Of a DNA stretch of 64,000 nucleotides, positions 14,029-25,554 are shown piece by piece. Position 1 is the stretch's first letter. The number at the start of each line of letters is the position of its first letter. Source of the DNA: Purshia tridentata (taxonomy: Eukaryota; Streptophyta; Magnoliopsida; Rosales; Rosaceae); assembly GCA_003254885.1 (NCBI GenBank), contig QANT01001000.1:62001-126000 (forward strand). The letters are read 5' to 3'. Below the pieces are notes generated by a model, which saw only the letters and a program-made list of their open reading frames with translations, was not told the DNA's origin and did not search any database. A program made the position numbers and the translations under genes.

Positions 14029-15381
14029 TCACAGTGGTGCGAAATGAAACCAAACTTATTTGCTAATTTGGCCGTAAATTATAGATAAACTATAAACTAT
14101 ATGCTCTTCAAGTGGTTCTCACAGCTGAAGCCATGTTGTTTGTAGGAAATGCAACCTCTGAGGCACAAAGAATAGAATATTCTTCAATAATGAATCTCAG
14201 TTTGAGGCACTTCATGTAGCCTCGTTTGTCTACTAGAGTTCATGGTACAAAAGAATGATATTGCAATTTGGCTTTCGAAGTATAAATGCTTTCTTTGTGC
14301 AGCCTTCTTTTCAAGAGTGATTGTATCTTCTAAGCAATTTGACATGAAGTGGCAGTGTGAAGACGGTTAGGGCTTGCTTCTTAAGCAAATAAGTCCAGGC
14401 AACGACTTAGGGTGCGTGTATGATCTTCGCATGTTGTCGAAAAGGTATTTAGCTGAGGGAGTCGGTATTTGGCTGATGGAGTCCCAAAAAGAAGAATGCA
14501 GGAGGATACATTACTCTCATTTTACCTGTTACGTGCAAAAGTGAGCTAACGAAACCATTGGCCCATTGCTGCCGGGAGCTCATCTAATAAGAATATTTTA
14601 TCTTTTTTCGTTATCTAATTCAAAATTCTCATTCTAAGAGTATGAGTAAACTTGTTGTAGGCTTATAGTCGATATCTTTAGTCAATGTTAGAGATGGGAA
14701 CCGGAACGCTCCTATTTTGCTTTGCTTCATCTTTAATTTTTTTATGTCTTGGGTCCAGATCGGGCTAAGGTTGGGCCATAATAACCAAGCCCAAGCCCAC
14801 ACACACAAGTCGGGCTGGACTTGGCCTCCAGGGTGGAATGTAGAGGGACTATTTGTTTAATTAAGTTAAAATGAATTAGTAATCCCCTAATAAAAGCGAA
14901 GAGTATGTACCAGGCTACCAGCCTTCCCCGGTAAAAAATTCAAATAATTTACAAGCAGCGGGCATACAGAAAAAAATGTGTTAATAAAAAATAAAATAAA
15001 AAGCTATAAAAAAGTTTCTGTCCAATAAAATAAAATAAAATAAATTTATTTTTTCGTAATTTACAATGTTCAACGGTATCAATACCGGAAGGACACTCCT
15101 AACCTAGTGTTGGTTAGACAAGCAAATCAAGAGAATGGCAGGGAACCACGGCTCTAATGGGTTCCATACCTTCCAACCCGGCTTCTTGCATTTGTCAGTG
15201 ATTCTAACTAATCCTAACTGCCAACGACCACCTGCATGACATAAATAATCTCTCAATCTCTCATCATATCCTGCCAAATGAAATAAATAAAGGAAAAAAA
15301 AAAAAAAGCAGCNAAATAAAGGAAAAAAAAAAAAGAGCAGCAATTAAATAGGGAAGCAAATGAAAATAATGGTCGGGATAT

Positions 15382-15541
15382 GCTTTAGAATATGGAGATT
15401 AGATATCAGGTTTCTTTATTAACTAGAATCTGCAGATAAAATATGAGGTAAATAATATGATGAAGAAATAGGGAAGGTACTTATATATCAGCAAATTTAA
15501 GTAACAATACCCCATGTTAAGATAGCATACCCAGTAATATC
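15382..15541. repeat. Left member of diverged direct repeat flanking P4H
   Basis: Shares ATGCTTTAGA, ATCAGGTTTCTTTATT, AAATATGA and TACCCCATGTTAAGATAGC in the same order with 19268-19424 on the other side of the P4H gene. Clearly diverged and with indels. Confidence 0.6.
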
Positions 15542-15912
15542 ACGCTTATGCAGGGAAAGCGTGGCACAAATAAGATTAAAAAGAAAATTATGTTGCATTG
15601 CCACTTCTTTTTCTCTTGTTTTTTACATCAATTCAGCACCTTTCATCATCTAAAAAGAATAATCTCTCAACCTATTTTCTGGGGTAAGGCCACCTACAGA
15701 GCATATGCTAAACACCAGTAGCAAGGAAGAGACTACATACTCTCCATCTGAAAAAAATTAAGATAAGGTTTTCTGCAGAACACTTAGTAGTGCAGTGGCT
15801 AAAAAACACTCCAGGACCACATGTGAATTATCTAGAAACATGGAAATATAAAAGAGTTGAAATGACACATTCACATATTAGTCACTTAAGAAGTACCTTC
15901 GCATACAATGTC

Positions 15913-18424
15913 TTAGGCTTTGTACTCTTCAAGATGCATCCACTTTGTAGATGACCACTTGTTACCCCTTATCACAGGGCATCCACCTATAACAAACCAT
16001 AACATACATCCAAATATTAACATTAATTATATGTTGGATGACTAAAACTTACAAATGATAAACATGAGAATTAACATTGCAACAAAGGTCAGTCCTACTC
16101 TTCTTAAGTGCAAGACAACAGCTCTTAGCCAATGGAGAAAATGCATAATAGCTAACCGTGCAAACTTGATGGGTCTAGAGTAGCATCAGGCCTCATGCTC
16201 CAAAATAGTAATGCATCACCCATTTTAGGTTTCACTGCAAGTCCCTTTTTACCACATTCAGATAATTCATTCCACCAACGCACAGAGCTGATATTCCCCT
16301 TTGCAGCGGGAAACACTGTCTCACCACCTTCTTCAACGTCTGACCTGAACCAATGGCACAAGAGATGAGAGATGCCAAAAAGAACATTGAAAAAACCACA
16401 TATAAGACACAAGACACAAATTTAATTACTGTAGTAAATACACTGAACATATGGGAAGAGAGAAACCATCTTACAGATACATCAGAACAGTGGCAACCCG
16501 TTGACCTCCATTCTTGGTGTTGAAATCATCAAGGAAATAATCAAAATGCGAATCGTATTTCTGCCCAGCTTCATAGTGGAGAACTTGAAGTCCTTCTCCA
16601 TGCTCTGAAAATTGTATTTCAGATTAAAAATCATCAGATCATGCATGAATCTAGGATATAACAGATACACACACTACTAGGAGAAACATAAAAGAGTTCT
16701 TCAAATCATAGGGAATAAAATTACTGCATATGTGAATATGTATTACCACATTGTTGATGTTGACCAATTTTCTAACTGTAAGACTCAATTATAGTCGGGG
16801 ATTTTGAATTTTTGTTTATAAGACCATCAAAAGAAATCTTGTCAGGACCAAGGTTTGGTTGAGTTGAGTGATTCTGACCACTGAGGCCTAAAATTAGCTT
16901 AATAAAGCTTCCTTTCTTCATGTTAATTAAATACAAAACACAGAAGCGGTATAGATCCATGATAGGCTCCCCTACAATAAGTACAAATATGAGAATATGA
17001 GACCTCCAACATGCCGGTGTAGAGATAATGGAACCCTAGAGAATTATGACTCCCAAGTGACACAAACCATCTAAATTCTTAAACTTCATATTCAGCGAGC
17101 CAGGGGAATTAACAGTAAAAATTAAGAGCTAATTGTCAAAATGCCACTTGCTTACATAGCATCACAGATGACACTTCTAATGATTAATTTAGAACTCTTT
17201 TAATCTAGCTAACAGACATGTTAATGCCTCTTATAACCATCAGATAGACCATGGACACCCCCAGTGACATGTTTTTTCTTTTTGAATTTCAGAGTAGAAA
17301 AACATTTTGTTCAAAAGAAAAAGGTGTCACAACACAAGTCTCTGATAAAATGATCTTATGAGAAAAAAAGGCTGGATTGGAAGAAACATAAAGGTGTAGG
17401 TATCTACTCTAGCAGTCACATACCTACAGGAATGAAAGTGAAGTCTGCTATTCTCTTCTCAATATCCCTAATTATTTTATCGCGGCCTCTCCTCAGAAAC
17501 ATTCCAGAACTTGTGCGCACCCTGCAGAGAAGGATTTATAGGGTTTCACACAACTACATATATCGTCTTAATCTGTAGGGTGGAGATGGAATACTTTGAA
17601 ATCCATACCTACTATCTTTGCTCTTCCCGGTCTTGCTATCAACAACAGTTGACTTTTCCATATGAGGTTTAGCAAGAGTTATTAAGTAGTCACATTCTTC
17701 CTTGGACTGTTCAAAATGATATCAAGCATTAACATTCTTGGACAGTAACGAAATAATTTATCCAACACTCATTTGAGTGAATGACATTTCAGGTTTCAGA
17801 AGGTATAATATAGACCCACAAAATAAACTATTAGTAAGTAAATCTCGAAACTCCAAGGCTTTCTGAACAGAGGCTGTACAGAGCACATTTGATAGAACAA
17901 ATGTGATAAGCAGATCAACATCTCATTGCTAAATAGTGAATGCTCCGAGAAAGATCTGTTTTCTTGACCAACGAATTCTTCAGAGGTCTACTATATGGAT
18001 GATATGAATAAAAGGACAAAACCAAAAAGAGGAAACTAACCAAGAAATTGTGATATATGAAAGCTCTGGGCTCCCAAGAAATCACTTCGGTCCACTGCTC
18101 TCCTCTCTTCCCCAATCCATCATCTCTGAATAATATAATTATATGTATTTCATAATCCAAAAGCAAATTAGCTTAAATTACAAGCAGATCAAATTCATCG
18201 ACACCGTAGATTTATGAGCGAAATGCGTACCTCTCAACGGTCCTGTGCCTAAAGGAACTGAGATCGTTAGGCGAAAAGTCGTCGGTGGTGCTATCTGGAA
18301 GGGATACGATTCCGAAAGCTAGAAGCATCAGAAGCACTACCGATAGCATGAATAGCATCGACAAGACGAGCGTGAAAGTCGACCATTTCTTGCTCTGCAA
18401 CCGACTATACCTCCCCTTCGCCAT
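15913..18424 (-). CDS. P4H: Prolyl 4-hydroxylase (2-oxoglutarate/Fe(II) dioxygenase)
   Basis: Hydroxylates proline in cell-wall-type (extensin/AGP) proteins in the ER/Golgi. CDS complement join(18231..18424, 18041..18125, 17609..17706, 17424..17521, 16475..16604, 16157..16344, 15913..15986), 288 aa; every junction is GT-AG and in phase. The N-terminus MAKGRYSRLQSKKW is followed by one membrane segment (about residues 16-42), giving type II topology. Catalytic residues are all present: HFD (His178, Asp180), distal His264 and 2-oxoglutarate-binding Lys274. The C-terminus is KWSSTKWMHLEEYKA. Length is typical. It matches the At1g20270 family from memory. An upstream in-frame ATG would add about 25 residues, but the MAKGRY start fits the family. 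Confidence 0.93.
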
Positions 18425-18589
18425 TGTTGAATGAGCTCCAAACTCTAAAGCTCTGATCGAATGCTCATGCAATAACGAGCTCTGCGCACTTAACTTCAAA
18501 TTTCTCTATGGCTCTCTGAGTCTGAGATACGGAGCTTTCAAAATCTATCTGAGGAAGAAGAGAGCTTGAGTCGTAAACCTTCCGCCTTA

Positions 18590-18597
18590 TATTTATA
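18590..18597 (-). promoter_or_regulatory. Candidate TATA box of P4H (proximal copy)
   Basis: TATAAATA on the minus strand, about 165 bp upstream of the P4H ATG. An identical copy lies at 18849-18856 because of the tandem duplication. Confidence 0.5.
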
Positions 18598-18848
18598 GGT
18601 ACCAAAATCTGTTGTTAATAGCTTTTCTTTTTGGATCAAATTGTTAACAGTTTATTCGACTTCTAAACTGTGGGGGCTCAGGAAATGGGCATTCTAGTAA
18701 ATATTAAGTGTCGTGGTTTTCATTTCCAGCTTTTCGAGTGTTGTGGGCCGCACATTGGTTATGACTGGGGGATCCTAAAATTCAATACGGAGCTTTCAAA
18801 ATCTATCTGAGGAAGAAGAGTGCTTGAGTCGTAAACCTGTCCGCCTTA

Positions 18849-18856
18849 TATTTATA
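18849..18856 (-). promoter_or_regulatory. Duplicated TATA box upstream of P4H (distal copy)
   Basis: Second TATAAATA on the minus strand with the same surrounding sequence as 18590-18597. It could drive a longer transcript that reads through the proximal promoter copy. Confidence 0.4.
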
Positions 18857-19267
18857 GGTACCAAAATCTGTTGTTAATAGCTTTTCTTTTTGGGTCAAAT
18901 TGTTAACAGTTTATTCGACTTCTAAACTGTGGGGGCTCAGGAAATGGGCATTCTAGTAAATATCAAGTGTCGTGGTTTTCATTTCCAGCTTTTGGAGTGT
19001 TGTGGGCTGCACATTGGTTATGACTGGGGGATCCTAAAATTCAACTCGTCTTCTTTTCTCTCCTTTTTTCCTTACAACAATATCTTTCTCTTTGTAGATT
19101 TCTATATAAGTTTCAATAATATCTCTTTTTTTTTTTTTTTTTTCNTTTTTTTTTTTTTTTTTTCCGTTATCGATTTTTAATTTCCTTTTATGAGCCCCAT
19201 TATTGGAATAATATTAAAACTCCTTACCAAAAACTTATATTAAAACTACACCCCTTTGATGGTATGC

Positions 19268-19424
19268 TTTAGATTTCGGACGCCACCTTGCGAGGACCTT
19301 TTCTCCATAGCAACATCAGGTTGGTTTCTTTATTGACTTTAATATGGAGGTAAAATATGATATAATGGGGAAGGCAATGTAAATTTAAGTTGATACCCCA
19401 TGTTAAGATAGCCTGCATAGTAAT
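19268..19424. repeat. Right member of diverged direct repeat flanking P4H
   Basis: Counterpart of 15382-15541, in the same orientation. It shares ATGCTTTAGA, GGTTTCTTTATTGACT and TACCCCATGTTAAGATAGC. Confidence 0.6.
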
Positions 19425-19936
19425 ATCTAGGACTGAGTCAATGTCCGTAACCGAACCGAAATCCCATAACCGACCGCTGAACCGCCATCGACGTTATGAA
19501 CAAACCAGCAAGCAGGTAGTCACAAAAAATTATGTCCTATGTCGTATTTAATGTTGTTTAAACTTTAAACCCCTGATTTGTTCACAGGCATCTCTAAATT
19601 CGTGAAGCAACCGAAAAGAGTTTGTTTGATTATTGTCTCTGGTTGTATTTTTACACGTGGAGCAGAGTCAAGAGTGGGATATCAATTACTCTTCTCCAAA
19701 TGGCCTTCCTTGTACTAGAAAGCTAAATTTTATTTGTCAATGTCACAGAAAATGGAATTATGGCCATGATGCAAATACCCAAATCAGTAGCATCTAAACC
19801 ACTTTCTCGGTGAAGTTTTCATTGACAGACTGAAAATATGTAACACACAAGACACTATTACAGACTCAATCAATCATTACCAAAATAGAAAAATAAGAAA
19901 AAAACAAAAGACAAAAAAAACCCAAGCTGTTTACTC

Positions 19937-20398
19937 TTAATCTTGACCACCTCGCTCCTTCTGAATCTGCTGCCTCTGCTTCTCGGCGAGCTTATCTAAA
20001 GCCGACTGCACAGCATCATGGCCACCGATGAGCAATCGGGTAACAATTTCCGGATCCGTCTCGAACCGGGCCTCCTCGAACTCCTTCCTCGCGTTTTCTC
20101 TGAGGACATCTCGCCAGAGCATCCCCCGAGAGTCGGGCCACATGAAGAACCGAGTCGCCCTAAGAATGTCTCGATAAAGACTCAGTGCCTCTCTCCGAGT
20201 GGTGGTGAGTCGCCGCCGATTCAGCAATTCCTTCTCTTCGTCGTCGATGGCTTTCTCTTTCTTCACTATGTGTCTGTCTAGAAGCTCCTCGATGGTGTCC
20301 GGGCCATCGTGCAATAGACGCCGGCTATAACTCGAAACGACGTTGGAGCGGGCGATGAGGTTCACAGGGATTCGCCATTTTTGTAGATTCGCGGTCAT
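19937..20398 (-). CDS. EMB1793: LYR-motif (complex 1 LYR) protein, EMB1793 type
   Basis: Single-exon 153-aa protein. The LYR tripeptide sits at residues 74-76 in ALSLYRDILR, followed by basic helical sequence and a conserved Phe in ARKEFEEARF, the usual LYRM layout. The first about 30 residues (basic, with RRLLH) look like a mitochondrial presequence. LYR proteins bind acyl-ACP and hand Fe/S clusters to, or help assemble, respiratory complexes and mitoribosomes; the specific client is not evident. The assignment to EMB1793 (At1g76060) rests on remembered synteny and general resemblance. The C-terminus is Gln/Lys-rich coil. Confidence 0.82.
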   Translation of the reverse strand: MTANLQKWRIPVNLIARSNVVSSYSRRLLHDGPDTIEELLDRHIVKKEKAIDDEEKELLNRRRLTTTRREALSLYRDILRATRFFMWPDSRGMLWRDVLRENARKEFEEARFETDPEIVTRLLIGGHDAVQSALDKLAEKQRQQIQKERGGQD

Positions 20399-22879
20399 CT
20401 CTCTGAGTCTGAGCGGTTGGGCATGCGGCAGATGGAGCCATGGACGAATAAAGAAACATAAAATGGGCTTATGAGCATATGGTATGGGTAATTCAGTTGG
20501 GCTTATGAACTTTTAAAATGGGTCGATGGAGCCCAAAAGCTGTGACTACGAGTCTACCGTAAATTATGGTTTGTCATTCATCTCAAGGGCCGAAACTAGT
20601 GCAAGTATACACCACAACGACAACTACGACATTGATGGTGACGTACATTTTTAATTGATTTTTATTTAGGAATAGGTTTTTAATTAGTGGACCGATTTGG
20701 ATTAGGAAAATACCATATCGGTTGTATTTTCCTTCAAGGCCGTCTTGATAAGAGAAAGTTAGCGCCAATCAATCCAGTAATGCCTCTATCACCAACTGAA
20801 TTAAAGCTCTTAATTGGAGTTTTTGTTCAAGTAATTAAAAAAAGGAATCATTTTTTACCCCTAAAATTACTCGAATTAGTCCACAGTTCACTTTCCCTAA
20901 ACAATTTAATTATAGTGCATCACTGCCTCCTTGTACAATATACTAAAAACAATACTCTCTTTTGTTTGGCTTACTAGTGGTTGGTTCCTTCTCAAACTGT
21001 TCTTATGATCTTGACCTTTGTCTAGAAATTTTATTTTCCTTGTCAAGAAACAATTAGGAAAACCAGCTGTATTACAACCCACGCATAAAATTGTATTAAA
21101 ACTTAAATTTCAAACTCTTATAATCTTATTCATACATCATGATTTCGTGGTTCTTTCCTAATAAGATTTGATTACCAAAGTCCATACTAGTTGGTATTTC
21201 TATGTGCGTGGAGTTAAGTATGAAATCAAAGAAGAAAAATATATATTTATTGCCTTCCCTAGGAATAGGATGCAGCAATTTTACAGCCCTTGTATATATT
21301 ACTGTAAATTTCTTGGTTTGATTTGAACTTGTCATAGTTGTAGATGATTTCTAGAGATCAGTCGCCAAGATTAATATCACTGAAGGAACTGATACCTTTG
21401 CAGCCATGGAGGACTCCATCCCCACCATTCTCTCAAAATCAATATAGGCACTATATGAATGTGAAGAATCCAATAACCAAAGATGTAGCAAGAGCATTTT
21501 GGACACCAAATGCATTGGAGAGGGAAGCTGATGTTACAGATAATGAAAATCCATATGAAAGATTGTTTGAGTTTATTGATAAGTGTGTCATCATAAAAGT
21601 TAGACGATGGATTGATCGGGTATTCGGCGAAATATTTTGCTTACCTAAGTATGTCGATTATCATAGTAGCTAGGACTAGTAGACTATGAATATTCTTTAG
21701 CTTGTGAATAGTTTCATTAGATGTAGATTCTATGTTGCTAATTGTCTGGCTTTGGGTCCTTTGCTGCTTAGACGATACGGAAAAAGAAGACATATATGAT
21801 TGTATTTATCTGTTTATTGGCTAATTTGATGGATGAGACTTGTTTGTTATTTCATGATCATGAAGAACTATATCAATTTTTCAGAATTTCCATTTGCTGG
21901 GTGCGGATCTTTCTTATTTACTTCAGACCCAGAATCTAGTCTGCAATTGCATTACTAAAATTTCTCTTTAGTTTCTCATCTTTATACATATGACTGTCTT
22001 TTTGTCTGTACATGAAAGAGAATCAATCGCAGCCAACATAATTAAGTTCTACTATTATCCATACTCAAATGTCGAAATCAGCTTTTGAAGATATCTAGTT
22101 GCTATGAGTTATGAGAGAATTATAAGATTCTTGAGCTATTCTTTCTATGGACACTTGGTTTTAGAATAGATGTTCAAATTCCTTTATGGTATTAAAGTAA
22201 GTTTGTTTATGAGTATTAGGCCGAGTGGCCACACATATTTTACTTCATCTGATATGAGTTGTCTACGTGTTTGGTTTAAGTAATGTCACACATGCACATG
22301 TGGGGTCGTGTGAGAATTGTAGAATATTGGACCATTCTTTTTATTACCAATTGATTTTGAAATAGATATCTAAAATTCAAAAATTGTTCAATCCTAAATG
22401 AGGCCTAAGGCAAATTAGACAGAGAGATCAAATTGATGTTCAGTGACAAAGATGAGAAATGATATTGAGTGAAAATGCACTTTAGGGACCAAATTGATGT
22501 TTTAGTGAAATTTGAGGAACTATATTGGTGATATAAACCCTTTAATTAATTGGTGATATGCAGAGGGTCAAACATTAATTGCAAAAAAAAACATAAATTA
22601 ATCATCGTCTATTGTATTAAACTATTAAATGGTAAATCGGCATGAGTGTGGAAGCCACTTTTTTAGGCCCCTTCCATTCACTATCTAAATTTACAAGCCC
22701 ACAATTTTCTCTCGTGTGGCAAATGGGCCTTCTCCTTTGTGAGCGTTGGCCACTAGAATCGGACGGCGTCGTATAGAAGCAAATATCACGCTTCAGTATT
22801 TCCTCTTGGCCTCTTCCCCATTCTCTCTTCTTTCACCATTGTCTATTTTCTTGAGTGTTGGGTAGACTGAAACTCAACT
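20399..22879. other. Intergenic region, LYR gene to PPR
   Basis: Divergent promoter space. Apart from one doubtful 109-codon ORF (21344-21673) it is AT-rich, with no recognised repeat or RNA gene. Confidence 0.55.
21344..21673 (+). CDS. Possible small hypothetical protein (109 aa)
   Basis: An uninterrupted ATG-initiated ORF in otherwise stop-rich DNA, with stretches such as LKELIPLQPWRTPSPPFS and ENPYERLFEFIDKC that look protein-like. No domain, signal peptide or membrane segment was recognised, and no intron signals force it to be longer. It may be a genuine small gene, an exon of a longer gene or chance. Confidence 0.3.
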   Translation: MISRDQSPRLISLKELIPLQPWRTPSPPFSQNQYRHYMNVKNPITKDVARAFWTPNALEREADVTDNENPYERLFEFIDKCVIIKVRRWIDRVFGEIFCLPKYVDYHSS

Positions 22880-24496
22880 ATGGCATTAAGTCAATCAAAG
22901 CTGCATTTCCGGCGCTGCTTTCTCTCTCCATTTTCTCAACGACGAGTTCTCAAACCGTATTATTTCTCTTCAGCAGCTTCAGAAGCACATCTTCTTCAAG
23001 AGGACGACACCCCAGACGATAATTCCGAAACTACCCCTATCCCCAACTTGTACCCAGAAGAAACCCTAATCGCCGACAAATTCCACGGCCTAATCAAAGA
23101 CCACCACCGCAATAACCCTAAACCTAACCCCACTCCCCCAAGCCCTACCTGCACTATCCCGGCTCTGTCCCTCGACTTCTCTCAACTCTCCGCCGTCCAC
23201 TCCACCACTCCAGACATCGTCCGCCGCGTGATCGAGAAATGCGGCGGGGTCCGCCATGGGATCCCCTTTCTCCAAGCCCTGGCTTTCTTCAACTGGGCAA
23301 CGTCACGTGACGGGTTCAATCAGAAGCCAGAGCCCTACAACGAGATGGTTGACCTCGCCGGGAAGGTAAGGCAATTTGATTTGGCTTGGCACGTGATCGA
23401 GTTGATGAAAGCTCGGAATGTCGAAATTACGGTTGAGACCTTCTCGATTCTTGTTCGGCGGTACGTGAGGGCCGGATTAGCTGCGGAGGCGGTGCACGCT
23501 TTTAATCGTATGGAGGAGTATGGCTGCAAACCTGATAGGAATGCTTTTTCTGTTGTGATTAGCATTCTTTGTAAGAAGAGAAGGGCCAGTGAAGCGCAGT
23601 CGTTTTTTGATAGTTTGAAGCATAAGTTTGAGGCTGATGTTATTTTGTACACTAGCTTGGTTTATGGGTGGTGCAGAGCTGGTAATATATCGGAGGCAGA
23701 GAGGGTATTTAGGGAAATGAAGACGGCTGGGGTTGAGCCCAATGTGTATACTTACAGTATCGTGATCGATGCCTTGTGTAGGTGCGGCCAAATTACTCGT
23801 GCTCAGGATGTTTTGGCGGAGATGATCGATGCAGGATGTCATCCGAATTCGATCACTTTTAATAATCTAATGAGGGTTCATGTGAAGGCTTGCCGAACCG
23901 AAAAGGTGTTGCAAGTTTATAATCAGATGAAGAGGCTGGGATGCAGTGCCGATACCATTACATACAATTTTCTTATAGAGTGTCATTGTAAGGATGGGAA
24001 CGTGGAAGATGGTGTTAAGGTGCTTAATTCGATGGTTAAGAAAGGTTGCAGCCCAAATGCGTCGACTTTCAATCCCATATTTCGGTGCATTGCAAAGTTG
24101 AAGGATGTTAATGGTGCTCACAGGATGTATGCTAAGATGAAGGAGTTGAACTGCAAGCCCAACACTGTGACTTACAATACATTGATGCAGATGTTTGCGG
24201 AATCCAAATCGACTGATATGGTATTGAAGCTGAAGAAGGAAATGGATGAGAATGAAGTTGAGCCTAATGTGAACACTTATCGGGTTTTGATGTCCATGTA
24301 TTGTGGAATGGGGCATTGGAACAAAGCCTACAAGTTCTGTAGGGAGATGATTGAGGAGAAAAACTTAAAACCGAGTATGCCGGTTTATGAGATGGTGCTG
24401 CAGCAGTTGCGGAAGGCAGGACAGTTGAAGAAGCATGAGGACTTAGTGGAAAAGATGGTTGATATGGGATTCGTTACTCGCCCATTAGCATTGTAA
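22880..24496 (+). CDS. PPR protein, P class, mitochondrial (At1g20300 type)
   Basis: Intronless, 538 aa. The N-terminus [18 protein letters not shown] is Arg/Ser-rich with no acidic residues, as in a mitochondrial presequence. From about residue 150 to the end it consists of tandem 35-residue P-type PPR motifs (for example [20 protein letters not shown] and [18 protein letters not shown]), with no E or DYW domain. P-class PPRs stabilise, cleave or help splice or translate specific organelle transcripts; the target is unknown. It resembles At1g20300 by motif and position in the syntenic block, from memory. Confidence 0.9.
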   Translation: MALSQSKLHFRRCFLSPFSQRRVLKPYYFSSAASEAHLLQEDDTPDDNSETTPIPNLYPEETLIADKFHGLIKDHHRNNPKPNPTPPSPTCTIPALSLDFSQLSAVHSTTPDIVRRVIEKCGGVRHGIPFLQALAFFNWATSRDGFNQKPEPYNEMVDLAGKVRQFDLAWHVIELMKARNVEITVETFSILVRRYVRAGLAAEAVHAFNRMEEYGCKPDRNAFSVVISILCKKRRASEAQSFFDSLKHKFEADVILYTSLVYGWCRAGNISEAERVFREMKTAGVEPNVYTYSIVIDALCRCGQITRAQDVLAEMIDAGCHPNSITFNNLMRVHVKACRTEKVLQVYNQMKRLGCSADTITYNFLIECHCKDGNVEDGVKVLNSMVKKGCSPNASTFNPIFRCIAKLKDVNGAHRMYAKMKELNCKPNTVTYNTLMQMFAESKSTDMVLKLKKEMDENEVEPNVNTYRVLMSMYCGMGHWNKAYKFCREMIEEKNLKPSMPVYEMVLQQLRKAGQLKKHEDLVEKMVDMGFVTRPLAL

Positions 24497-24906
24497 TTTG
24501 TACAATTAGCTTGCTGCTTTGCTTTCATTAGTTGTTGCATTAAGCAATCATGCATTCTTTCTGTTTTTATGAAATTAGAATACAGCTTTTGGTTTTATGC
24601 TAATGCTAGTATGTAGCTTGCTAGCATCTAATCTGACGACTAAAACTTCATTAAGAATGGCATTTTAAATCGTTGTTATCAGTTTTACTTCAAACTTTGC
24701 TTGTTTATTGATACGCAATGGGTTGACATCTAACATGTTCTTGGTTAATCATTCAAAATTTCAAGATGAAATTTAAGTTCTGGCCTCTAGGCTCTGGGCC
24801 TCTGGCTTAGTATTATCACTTGAGGGCGTGTAAACACAATGGGGATTGCACATTTAGAAACTCTACAACTCAAAAGAACATGATACATGGTTTTCCTTAT
24901 ACCCTA
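24497..24906. other. Short convergent intergenic region
   Basis: 3' UTRs of the P-class PPR gene (+) and the small LYR gene (-). Nothing else recognised. Confidence 0.6.
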
Positions 24907-25554
24907 CTAATGACCTTGCATGTCAAGCATCTCGTCTAGGCGTTTCAATCTCTCCAAACCTTCACTAATCAAAAAACGAATCCTTTGCCTGTCATTGCAG
25001 TGCCGGTTATTCTCCATTTCTTGTCTAATCATCGATCTTAGTTCACCTGTAAACATCAACTGACTTACAATTACAAACAATGCATTGCAACTGAACCCAT
25101 CAAAATTTACAGAAGAGAAGTATCAACACAAGGATGTTTGTGTGTGCGCCTGTTCGGAATTGAATCAATGACCTAACAAGGAACAGTGTGAAATCATGTT
25201 TAAGTTCAAAAACGGCAATGCAGACAAAAAAAAATGCACAATCTATGAAAAATACGAGTTAAGGTGATCTGTAAGTGTGAGTGGGAGAGTGAACTCCTTT
25301 TGGGCATAAAATTCCTGATAACTGATAAACATCCATTGATTTCTATGATGCTGGGCAAGAAACAATATGTTATTCCATCTAGAAATGTGTTACTACTAGT
25401 ATGACTATCATTTTGAATAAAAGATTTGTGTGGAGTAAGTAAGTTGACCTCTAGCGTCAACAGGGGATCTTCGAGTAATCCGTAGTGCTTGCCTATAAAG
25501 CTTCAAGGCTCGACCACGAAGAAGAAAGTCCTGCAAATCAAGGCCCAGAGCCAT
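24907..25554 (-). CDS. Small LYR-motif protein (LYRM2-like, At1g76065 type), 81 aa, two exons
   Basis: CDS complement join(25449..25554, 24907..25046), 81 aa, GT-AG, phase 1. Start ATG at 25554 gives MALGLDLQDFLLRGRALKLY; the LYR-type motif is LKLYRQALR. The second exon encodes SMIRQEMENNRHCNDRQRI, then LISEGLERLKRLDEML and the end DMQGH. This is the compact LYRM2-type layout: LYR, a basic helix, then a C-terminal leucine-rich helix. Expected in the mitochondrial matrix as an assembly factor. A non-coding 5' exon may exist near 25906-25990, where a GT donor follows CTCAACCTCAAG. Each coding exon is too short to stand out as an ORF. At1g76065 similarity is from memory. Confidence 0.85.

Larger units (their letters stand above)
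13776..15912. other. Intergenic region, PPR to P4H (convergent)
   Basis: Contains the 3' ends of both neighbouring genes, a micro-insertion with direct repeats (13975-14028), a duplicated poly-A segment with one N at 15313, and the left copy of a diverged repeat that flanks the P4H gene (15382-15541). No coding region supported. Confidence 0.6.
18527..19042 (-). repeat. 258 bp tandem duplication covering the P4H core promoter
   Basis: Copies at 18527-18784 and 18785-19042 differ by roughly ten substitutions and small indels. Each starts ATACGGAGCTTTCAAAATC and ends GGGGGATCCTAAAATTCA. Each contains the motif reading TATAAATA on the minus strand. Confidence 0.9.
18425..19936. other. P4H upstream region
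   Basis: Holds the P4H 5' UTR, a 258 bp tandem promoter duplication, a poly-T tract containing one N (19145), a short direct-repeat pair (19211-19247), the right copy of the P4H-flanking repeat and the 3' side of the LYR gene. No gene seen. Confidence 0.6.
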
